A stretch of DNA of 10,947 nt, taken from positions 1-10,947 of the forward strand of contig SKHV01000027.1 of the NCBI GenBank assembly GCA_007116765.1, read 5' to 3'. The DNA is from Prolixibacteraceae bacterium. GTDB taxonomy: Bacteria > Bacteroidota > Bacteroidia > Bacteroidales > Prolixibacteraceae. The translations under genes were made by a program, and so were the position numbers. Every line of letters starts with the position of its first letter. Within the stretch, counting starts at the first letter, position 1. The notes beneath the pieces were generated by a model that made no database searches, was not told the origin of the DNA, and saw only the letters and a program-made list of their open reading frames with translations. Shown piece after piece: positions 1 to 5,653 of this stretch.

Positions 1-1
1 C

Positions 2-289
2 ATGGGCAACGACGTACCCGCCGAAGACATCATCAACAAGGCAATAGAAATCAAGGCCCCAATAATTGGCATATCGGCCATGATGTACTCTGCTGCACTA
101 AACATTAAAAAAGTGCGCGACGAGCTTAACCGCCTTGACCTTCAGGATAAAATCAAAATGGCTGTAGGCGGTGCAATTTTCAAAATACGCCCCACTATGC
201 TCGAAGAGGTAGGCGGCGATGGCACAACAGCCAGTGCAACACGTGCGCCCCAACTCTTTTTAGAACTGCTTCAATCCATAAAACACTAA
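2..289 (+). CDS. corrinoid (cobalamin-binding) methyltransferase protein, C-terminal part
   Basis: This is the distal part of a B12-binding Rossmann domain, cut by the left window edge. In MtaC/MtbC/MtmC-type corrinoid proteins the cobalt carries the methyl group between a substrate methyltransferase and an acceptor methyltransferase in the cytoplasm. Visible signs are the GxDVPxE segment at the beginning, the GISAMM stretch (residues about 23-28, matching the family's G-[LI]-S-x-L/M cobalamin-loop region) and the VGGAIF glycine pair (about 55-60), then D-G-T near residue 73 and a closing helix. The family's DxHxxG cobalt-ligand motif lies upstream, outside the window, so the ATG at position 2 is an internal Met and not the true start. 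The stop is followed after 3 nt by the ATG of the UroD-like gene, so the two are almost certainly one operon. The domain assignment is firm. The substrate cannot be told. Confidence 0.88.
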   Translation: MGNDVPAEDIINKAIEIKAPIIGISAMMYSAALNIKKVRDELNRLDLQDKIKMAVGGAIFKIRPTMLEEVGGDGTTASATRAPQLFLELLQSIKH

Positions 290-292
290 ATC

Positions 293-1309
293 ATGATCCC
301 CATTGAACGAGTAGTTTCAAGGCTGCAAGGCCAACCAAGCGACCGAATACCCTTTGTTCCGGTAACAACACTTTACGGAGCGGCATTGGCAAATATTCCG
401 CTCGATAAATACTACTGCAATGCCGAGTTTTATGCCAAAGGTCAGCAAGCGGTTGTTGACAATATTGAGCCCGACATACTTTTTGGCCCTTTCACACTAG
501 CCTTCGAGGCCGAAGCTTTTGGAGCCCAACTGGCACACTTCAGCAACAACGTACCAAATATAAAAACTCCGGCCATAAGCGACTACTCACAAATTAAACA
601 TTTGGAATTACCCAACATTGAAAAGCATGCAGGGTTAAACTTCATTATCGAATCCGTGAGGGAATTATCTTCACATTATAAAAATCAAATACCGGTTGCG
701 GCCATACTCTCTTCGCCAACCGAGCTGCCGGCTCTCATTATGGGCATCGAAAACTGGATTGACACCCTCCTTTTTCACCCCGATGAAGCCCAGCACATGC
801 TAAAAATTACCAGACAGTTTTTTATCCAACTGGCTGACAAATTTCACCGGGCAGGCGCAACTGCTATGGTAACCATGGCTAACTTTTGCAACCCTACTAT
901 TGTTACTCAACACATTGCTGCAAAACAACTTATCCCTGTATTGCAAAACACTTATAACGAAGCAAAGCTTCCTGTTTTTGTCCATCACGGCGGTGCCCGG
1001 CTATTACCTTTTCTGGAATTGTTCAACAATTTACCAAACGTAGCCGGCTTTGTAGTTGACCCACGCGACAGCCTGGCCGATACAAGAAACTTAATTGGCG
1101 AACAAGCTGCACTGATGGGAAAACTCAACTCGTCGATGCTGCCCAAAGTATCTGCAAGCATTGTAGAAAAATGGACAAATGAAATACTGGAAGAAAGCAA
1201 CAACGACCCGCGTTTCTTTTTTGCTACCTCGAATGCCGATATACCCTTAAACACGCCATTGGAAAATCTTAAAGCAATTGTAAAAACGATAAGAAAATTC
1301 CAAAGCTAA
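293..1309 (+). CDS. uroporphyrinogen decarboxylase (URO-D) fold methyltransferase-like protein, MtaA/CmuA type, without zinc cysteines
   Basis: At 338 aa this has the normal length of MtaA/CmuA-type corrinoid:acceptor methyltransferases, members of the URO-D superfamily that are not heme enzymes. The N-terminus (ERVVSRLQGQPSDRIPFVP) and the C-terminal TPLENLKAIVKTIR block are typical of the family. Known MtaA-type enzymes bind zinc through H-x-C near the middle and a Cys in an SGCxxP motif near the end, which activates the thiol acceptor. Here the first motif reads VHHGG (H231, H232, G233) and the second TSNADIP (A315), so both cysteines are absent by my eye alignment. The gene starts 3 nt after the corrinoid gene and its TAA overlaps the next ATG (TAATG). 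It probably works with that corrinoid protein, but the acceptor chemistry is unclear. It is not a HemE, because it sits in a corrinoid operon and lacks the HemE N-terminal signature. Confidence 0.85.
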   Translation: MIPIERVVSRLQGQPSDRIPFVPVTTLYGAALANIPLDKYYCNAEFYAKGQQAVVDNIEPDILFGPFTLAFEAEAFGAQLAHFSNNVPNIKTPAISDYSQIKHLELPNIEKHAGLNFIIESVRELSSHYKNQIPVAAILSSPTELPALIMGIENWIDTLLFHPDEAQHMLKITRQFFIQLADKFHRAGATAMVTMANFCNPTIVTQHIAAKQLIPVLQNTYNEAKLPVFVHHGGARLLPFLELFNNLPNVAGFVVDPRDSLADTRNLIGEQAALMGKLNSSMLPKVSASIVEKWTNEILEESNNDPRFFFATSNADIPLNTPLENLKAIVKTIRKFQS

Positions 1310-1890
1310 TGCAAAAAGGAAGAAAAGTGCACGGACTGGCCTGCTCAATATTTCAAAAGGAAATTGAGCTGCTCAAACAACAGGGCAAAATCAATATTCC
1401 TTTTGAATACATCGACTCAGAATTACACATGAAACCCCTTCAACTTAAAGAAGTACTAAAAAGTAAAATCAAACCCCAATGCGTGTTATGTTACGGAAAA
1501 TGCGAACCTAACCTTGATAAAAACACCAAATACCATAATGTTATTAAAACCGAAGGCCTCAATTGCATTGAAATAATTTTAGGCAACAAACTGTACCGAA
1601 AACTTCGTGCCGAAGGTTCTTTTTTTCTTTTGCCCGAATGGACCCACAAATGGGAACGCATTTTCAAAGAACTACTGGGATTATCGGACATTGAACTGGC
1701 AAGGCAGTTTATGAATGAAATGCATACGAAAATGATTTATGTAAACACCGGCATTTTACCCATACCCCACAAAACATTAATTGAAATCGAAGCCTTTTTC
1801 AACATTCCGGTTAAAGTTATTGATATTAAGCTTGATGAATTGGAAAAAACCATTAATTTTAGCATCCAAAACCTAAACTATGAAAATTGA
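1309..1890 (+). CDS. DUF1638-like protein of a corrinoid methyltransferase operon
   Basis: This 193-aa cytoplasmic protein has the marks I associate with DUF1638: an early Ala-Cys (C12), a Y-I-D-x-x-L-H segment (H40), L-x-Y-G-K-C (C61, C65), an N-C-I-E-I-I-L-G segment (C86) and a FFLLPEWTHKW block at about 105-115. DUF1638 proteins are commonly encoded beside corrinoid proteins and URO-D-type methyltransferases, but no biochemical function is established that I know of. The conserved-looking C12, H40, C65 and C86 could form a metal or cofactor site, which is inference. The start ATG is fixed by the TAATG overlap with the upstream gene, and the 3' end overlaps the kinase gene by 11 nt. Family membership was recognised by pattern, without a profile search. 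Confidence 0.78.
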   Translation: MQKGRKVHGLACSIFQKEIELLKQQGKINIPFEYIDSELHMKPLQLKEVLKSKIKPQCVLCYGKCEPNLDKNTKYHNVIKTEGLNCIEIILGNKLYRKLRAEGSFFLLPEWTHKWERIFKELLGLSDIELARQFMNEMHTKMIYVNTGILPIPHKTLIEIEAFFNIPVKVIDIKLDELEKTINFSIQNLNYEN

Positions 1891-3637
1891 CCCTGCTATA
1901 CATTTCATGGTATTCGACATGCTTAAGGAAATACTCACCATGGCCGACAATCCTGCAAAAATGGGAGAGTATATTACCCGCCAGGCTCGTGAGTTGGTAG
2001 CCTGCAAAATGGTGGTTTTAATCGACCACGACCATGAATTGGAGCATCGATCAGAACATCATTCCATTATCAGTATATGTCCTGAACGGATGAAAAAGGA
2101 TTTGAACGAGAAATTACTTCTCGATATTGCCGAGCTCAGTCATGAGCTCAAACAAACAACTATCATAGAACATAGTTCCAAGTATAAAATAAGCATTCTT
2201 CTACAAAATTTTGGTGGAGAACTATCGGCCATAGTACCCTTGCTTTACGGCAACACACCAGCCGGTGTAATATTAATGATTGGCATAATGGATCGGCACA
2301 ACATCCAATCGACCATCGAATCGCTCGATGCCCTTGCCGGTGTGCTTGCACTTGAGCTGCGTAATGCTTCATTTTATGAAAAACTGGAAGAAAAAGTTTT
2401 ACAACGCACCAACGAATTGCTCGAAAGCGAAATGCGTTTCGAAGAAATATTCAATTCAACATCGGAAGCAATTTTTATCGACGATGCCGAAACCGGCCAA
2501 ATGATAGATTCAAACCAACGCGCCGTTGAAATGTATGGTTATTCTTCGAAAGAAGAACTCATTAATCAGCCAATAGGCGGAATAAGTGCGAATATTGAAC
2601 CTTACACTAACGAAATTGCTCAAGAAAAAGTTAACATGGCAATAAAGGGGGAAGCACAAACATTTGAATGGCTTGCCCGCAAAAAAAACGGCGATTTGTT
2701 TTGGGTTGAATTATCGCTCAAAAGTAATGAAATAGGAGGAAAGAAAAGGGTTATTGCCGTAGTACGCGACATTAGCGAAAGGAAGAATTCGGAAGAAGAA
2801 ATTAAATCGGTTAACCAGGAACTTCGTGCTGTAAATGAAGAACTGGCAACCCAAAACGAAGAGTTTCTCACATTGAACGAAGAGCTACAGGAGAGCATGC
2901 GGCAAATCAATTCAATTAATCAGGAGCTTGAAATAGCAAAAATAAAAGCAGAAGAAAGCGACATGCTTAAAACAAATTTCCTGGCCAATATGAGCCACGA
3001 AATACGTACCCCCATGAACTCCATTATGGGCTTTGCCAGCTTGCTGCCCGATGAAGATAACAGCAACCTGATGTCAAAATATGCACAGATAATTTTTAAT
3101 AGCTCCGAACAGTTGGTGCATATAATCGACGATATTGTGCTTTATTCTAAGTTACAAACCAAACTTTTCAGATACAACCCGGGGACATTAAAAATAGAAC
3201 AACTCCTGAAAGACATTTACCAGGCATTTAGCCTGCCCGATTTACAGCAAAACACAAAACTGATAATTGACCCGGCATGTGATAAACTCGAAATAATATC
3301 GGACTACGATAAGCTTCGTCAGCTTTTGACCAACCTTATATCCAACGCATTCAAATACACGCCCGAAGGCGAAATACACATTGGCTGTGAGCTTCTTAAC
3401 AACGAAATAGTATTCCATGTAAAAGACACAGGACTGGGGATACCGCCCGATGAAAAAGAAAAAGTATTTGAACGTTTTTACCGGGGAAGCAATGTGAACA
3501 AAAACTCAATTAGCGGAACCGGTCTTGGCCTTTCCATTGCCAAAGAACTGATTGAATTGCTAAAAGGCCGTATTTGGATTGAAAGCGAACCCGGCAAAGG
3601 CACAAGCTTTTATTTTTGTGTACCGGTTGAACAATAA
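1880..3637 (+). CDS. soluble GAF-PAS sensor histidine kinase
   Basis: This 585-aa kinase has no convincing membrane segment. The order is a GAF-like domain (about 10-165), a linker helix, a PAS domain (about 184-300, ending in the VVRDISERK signature), a Glu/Gln-rich coiled coil (about 300-365), the HisKA dimerisation domain with phospho-acceptor H373 in MSHEIRTPMN, and HATPase_c with N box N485/N489, G1 D516-x-G-x-G and G2 G546-T-G-L-G. No receiver domain is fused and no response regulator gene follows in the window. The ATG lies inside the end of the DUF1638-like gene (11-nt overlap), so it is co-translated with the corrinoid genes. It may sense a methylated substrate or the redox/methyl state of the system, in the way kinases accompany methyltransferase operons in methanogens and acetogens. 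That role is inference. The kinase assignment is certain. Confidence 0.95.
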   Translation: MKIDPAIHFMVFDMLKEILTMADNPAKMGEYITRQARELVACKMVVLIDHDHELEHRSEHHSIISICPERMKKDLNEKLLLDIAELSHELKQTTIIEHSSKYKISILLQNFGGELSAIVPLLYGNTPAGVILMIGIMDRHNIQSTIESLDALAGVLALELRNASFYEKLEEKVLQRTNELLESEMRFEEIFNSTSEAIFIDDAETGQMIDSNQRAVEMYGYSSKEELINQPIGGISANIEPYTNEIAQEKVNMAIKGEAQTFEWLARKKNGDLFWVELSLKSNEIGGKKRVIAVVRDISERKNSEEEIKSVNQELRAVNEELATQNEEFLTLNEELQESMRQINSINQELEIAKIKAEESDMLKTNFLANMSHEIRTPMNSIMGFASLLPDEDNSNLMSKYAQIIFNSSEQLVHIIDDIVLYSKLQTKLFRYNPGTLKIEQLLKDIYQAFSLPDLQQNTKLIIDPACDKLEIISDYDKLRQLLTNLISNAFKYTPEGEIHIGCELLNNEIVFHVKDTGLGIPPDEKEKVFERFYRGSNVNKNSISGTGLGLSIAKELIELLKGRIWIESEPGKGTSFYFCVPVEQ

Positions 3638-3682
3638 TTATCAATTATATTTGAGAGTTGATGAATTTTATACTATTTACAA

Positions 3683-3753
3683 TCACTGTTGTCCGGTAAA
3701 TATCAGTTGTTTTGGATCTTTGGAAATTTCAAATTTTAACCGGACAGCAATGA
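3683..3753. repeat. inverted repeat resembling two insertion-sequence ends
   Basis: The left arm TCACTGTTGTCCGGTAAA (3683-3700) and the right arm TTAACCGGACAGCAATGA (3736-3753) are reverse complements apart from three positions, with 35 nt between. The core TGTCCGGT/ACCGGACA is perfect. The length and near-identity of the arms and the wide loop suggest both ends of a small IS or a deletion derivative of one. No transposase is present between them. It lies 46 nt after the kinase stop and a T run follows the right arm, so it may also act as a terminator for the + strand operon. Confidence 0.55.
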
Positions 3754-3784
3754 TTTTTTAACAAAGAGCATGCTGATTTACTAT

Positions 3785-4114
3785 TTATAAATGATACGGA
3801 GGAGTATTCCCTTTGAAGATATTGACTCGCATGATGTGTTATCCTTCATAATGCAGAAAGGATATTTCAGGGAGTATGGATGGTGTGCACAAGTAATGAA
3901 TCAAACTTGCTGCTTTTTCCTCTTTTTGAAACAATTCATCTTCATTTAAACCAATAACTTCACGAGGTTTATCTTTGATGCCAACATAGATTTCACCACC
4001 TGTATCGTTGGCAAAAGCAATAACTGGTTTTGATAAATCAGATTTTAAAGGGAGCGACTCTTTAAATCTGGGCGAACTCATAAAGTGACTGATAATATCT
4101 CTCGCAAATCCCAT
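3785..4114 (-). pseudogene. AlbA_2/Schlafen-type ATP-binding protein, degraded fragment
   Basis: The open part (3839-4114, 91 codons) matches the N-terminal AlbA_2 (Schlafen-like) domain of predicted ATP-binding transcriptional regulators: RFKES, LSKPVIAFANDTGGEIYVGIKD, then KPREVIGLNEDELF and a closing SILPEISFLHYEG. Intact proteins of this type run to roughly 350-500 aa. After YEG there is an in-frame TAA (3839-3841), and the same frame then continues with HIMRVNIFKGNTPPYHL, which is the expected continuation of the domain, until a second TAA (3785-3787). In relatives both stop positions are usually Lys, so AAA-to-TAA changes fit. The rest of the protein is missing. The first 11 codons lie in a palindromic repeat, so the original start was probably elsewhere. 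The domain match and the nonsense codons are visible directly. The Lys comparison is from memory of the family. Confidence 0.75.
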
Positions 4115-4155
4115 AAATAACGCAGATTTAAGATCTGCGAGATTAGCTTAATCAG
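4089..4155. repeat. imperfect palindrome, REP- or MITE-like
   Basis: The arms at 4089-4109 (starting CTGATAATATCTCTCGCAAAT) and 4133-4155 (ATCTGCGAGATTAGC then TTAATCAG) are imperfect reverse complements. The short units GCAGAT, TCTCGCAAAT and CTGCGAGAT recur in both orientations, and a central CGCAGAT/ATCTGCG pair (4121-4127 with 4133-4139) forms an alternative perfect 7-bp stem. It overlaps the annotated 5' end of the AlbA_2 remnant, so the first codons of that frame are repeat sequence. Its mobility and copy number cannot be judged from one copy. Confidence 0.45.
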
Positions 4156-4209
4156 CGAGAAAGGTTAAGGTGCAATTGTTTCATATTCGGTCGGTTTTAA
4201 TTATAACCG

Positions 4210-4698
4210 CTATGGTTCAAAATCAATTGGTAAAGTAAGCTTGACCTTCACATTTTTTCCTCCCTGACTACCAGGAATCCAAGCTGGACTTGAATATAAT
4301 ACTCTTTCAATTTCATCAAGTAATCCCGGACAATTATCAATACCCCGAGCAATTTTAACATCATCAATTTTGCCATCAATGTCAACAATAAATTCTACAA
4401 AAACTTTTCCTTCACAGGATGGTGATGGAATTCTTATTCTATCACTTACATATTTACTAAGAGCACTTAGACTTTCTTGTGGAGTTAGGTTGGGTTTGAA
4501 TTGTGGCATATCTTTTATAATTACATAGACTTCTTCTCCAAGGTGTGTTACAAGGGAATATTTTTTAGGTTTTTTAGGTTTGATTGGGCTTTTATAATTT
4601 TTTAGTACCCTGATTATTTCTGCATCTAAGTCGATATCAAAAGAATTTGGAACCTCTATGCAACTAATCAGGCCTAAAGTATCAATTATGAAGTTAAT
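4210..4698 (-). pseudogene. TonB_C-domain protein, C-terminal portion downstream of an in-frame amber codon
   Basis: This is the continuation, in the same frame, of the secreted protein encoded at 4699-5229. Reading through the TAG gives INFIIDTLG and then LDAEIIRVLKNYKS, the second half of a TonB C-terminal-like domain, followed by a Lys/Pro-rich linker (KPKKPKK, from two TTTTTTAGG repeats at 4561-4578). A second, clearer TonB_C domain follows: EEVYVIIKDMPQFKPN, GKVFVEFIVDIDGKIDDVKI, SSPAWIPGSQGGK and VKLTLPIDF. An internal ATG at 4507-4509 could in principle start the last 99 codons alone, but that product would lack a signal peptide. The frame ends in TAG at 4210-4212. Proteins of this kind, common in Bacteroidota, are exported and of unknown function, and are not necessarily energy transducers. 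Confidence 0.7.
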
Positions 4699-5229
4699 CT
4701 ATACCTCAAAATATTCAGATTTCGTTCGTACTCGAGCAGGTAAAATAAAATTTTCAAGCAGATAATTATCTACAAGAGTTAATATGGGTTCTTTCTTAGC
4801 AGATTTCTTGCTTTTAATAGAGTTTGGTTCCAACTGACAGTCTTTGGTCCTATCATAGGACGATGCTAATGAATAATCAACAGAATCAATGACTATATTA
4901 TCGCGATAATAATACCAAATTCCGGAAAGTTGCCCATCTGCATAATAACCCTTAGAATACAAAACGTCTGGTCTTTTATAATGAACTGACAATCCATGTT
5001 CAATGCGTGGTTCAAGTGATTTAAACTCAGAATAATTTATCATTTTACCACTTATTGTTTTGTCAATGAAGATGTAGAAATCATCATTCAAAATTGCCTC
5101 TCTGATTATTGTAGCATCTGATATATCAGTTTGGACGTAATCATTGTTCATGTACAATCTAATTGTATCCTGAGCATTTGAAATTATCCAATTTGTAAAA
5201 AGAAAAAGAAAAATGATAATGGTTTTCAT
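4699..5229 (-). pseudogene. secreted MORN-like/TonB_C-like protein, N-terminal portion ending at a premature amber codon
   Basis: The 176 sense codons begin with a clear signal peptide: MKT, a hydrophobic run of about 11 residues, and a likely cleavage site after SNA (about residue 19). A central YSKGYYADGQLSGIWYYY segment resembles the MORN-like repeats of Bacteroidota surface proteins. Around residues 150-176 the text NYLLENFILP and SEYFEV looks like the first strands of a TonB C-terminal-like domain. The TAG at 4699-4701 falls inside that domain, at a place where the second copy downstream has Phe in VFVEFIVD, and the frame stays open for another 162 codons. The ancestral protein was therefore about 339 aa. 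A recent nonsense mutation (for example from a Tyr codon) or a sequencing error are the main explanations. The truncated product might still be made and exported. Confidence 0.68.
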
Positions 5230-5286
5230 ATTAGTGTGTGTTTTGTAATGGTCTCATAACATGCGGCAATTACTGAGTATTCAATT

Positions 5287-5640
5287 TCAGCAATGGCATT
5301 CCAGACTTCGTAGGAGATGTTTACTTCGAAACCCGATATAGACAGATTCCTTATCCCTACATTTCGTGTAACTTATTAATCGGGTTACGTTGATGCTTAA
5401 ATATTTTGGGATCATAATCAATAATATTGGGGATGAATGATTGTTTTCTATTTCATTGTTTGGTTGCCTAAAATAATTTAAAATATAAAAATATAATATT
5501 TTCAATAGAAAGCAAATCGTTAGAAGCAAATAATTCATTGCAATGAATTTTGGATGACATATCATCGATATTAAAAACTGATAAGGTCTTATTGCCATTA
5601 TTTTTGAAATTAACACGAAAAAACCGTCACAAGCGAGCAC
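5287..5640 (-). CDS. doubtful 117-codon ORF in the A/T-rich spacer
   Basis: This frame is open for 117 codons and contains a hydrophobic run (about residues 36-57, MNYLLLTICFLLKILYFYIL), but nothing I recognise as a domain. Its composition tracks the A/T-rich DNA (many Ile, Leu, Asn and Tyr), and its C-terminal part overlaps an inverted repeat at 5327-5389. It starts 14 nt downstream of the ABC-F stop codon, an arrangement that could equally make it a chance frame in the 3' flank. The DNA may be conserved for another reason, such as a structured or recombination sequence. I consider a real protein less likely than not. Apart from this frame and the inverted repeat I see nothing definite in the 5230-5653 spacer. 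Confidence 0.2.
   Translation of the reverse strand: MLACDGFFVLISKIMAIRPYQFLISMICHPKFIAMNYLLLTICFLLKILYFYILNYFRQPNNEIENNHSSPILLIMIPKYLSINVTRLISYTKCRDKESVYIGFRSKHLLRSLECHC
5327..5389. repeat. inverted repeat with 11-bp arms
   Basis: CGAAACCCGAT (5327-5337) and ATCGGGTTACG (5379-5389) are reverse complements with one mismatch. The inner 8 bp (AACCCGAT/ATCGGGTT) are perfect, and 41 nt separate the arms. It lies upstream of the secreted TonB_C-like gene (- strand) and inside the doubtful ORF. It could be an RNA hairpin, a repeat unit or a protein-binding site, and I cannot choose between them. Confidence 0.4.
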
Positions 5641-5653
5641 ACGATTGTTAAGG

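Noticed and set aside
985..1254. Open frames on the - strand inside the URO-D-like gene (also 800-988)
   Set aside because: They are antisense to a well-supported gene, and their text shows no family resemblance.
293..1309. HemE (uroporphyrinogen decarboxylase of heme synthesis)
   Set aside because: The fold is shared, but the HemE N-terminal substrate signature is absent and the gene sits in a corrinoid methyltransferase operon.
2620..2910. 96-codon - strand frame, Ser-rich
   Set aside because: It is the shadow of the Glu-rich coiled coil of the kinase read backwards. The Ser richness follows from the GAA/GAG-rich sense strand.
3785..3841. Frameshift in the AlbA_2 remnant
   Set aside because: Codon-by-codon reading shows that the continuing domain text is in the same frame as the upstream part, so the defect is a nonsense codon and not a shift.
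4699..4701. Programmed amber recoding (pyrrolysine or suppression) in the TonB_C protein
   Set aside because: Nothing in the window suggests pyrrolysine machinery or a suppressor tRNA, and corrinoid genes alone do not imply it. A point mutation or read error is simpler.
5250..5390. Integron attC-like site next to the secreted-protein gene
   Set aside because: The palindromic pieces do not give proper RYYYAAC and GTTRRRY core sites at the right spacing, and no integrase is present. Kept only as a general recombination or structure possibility.
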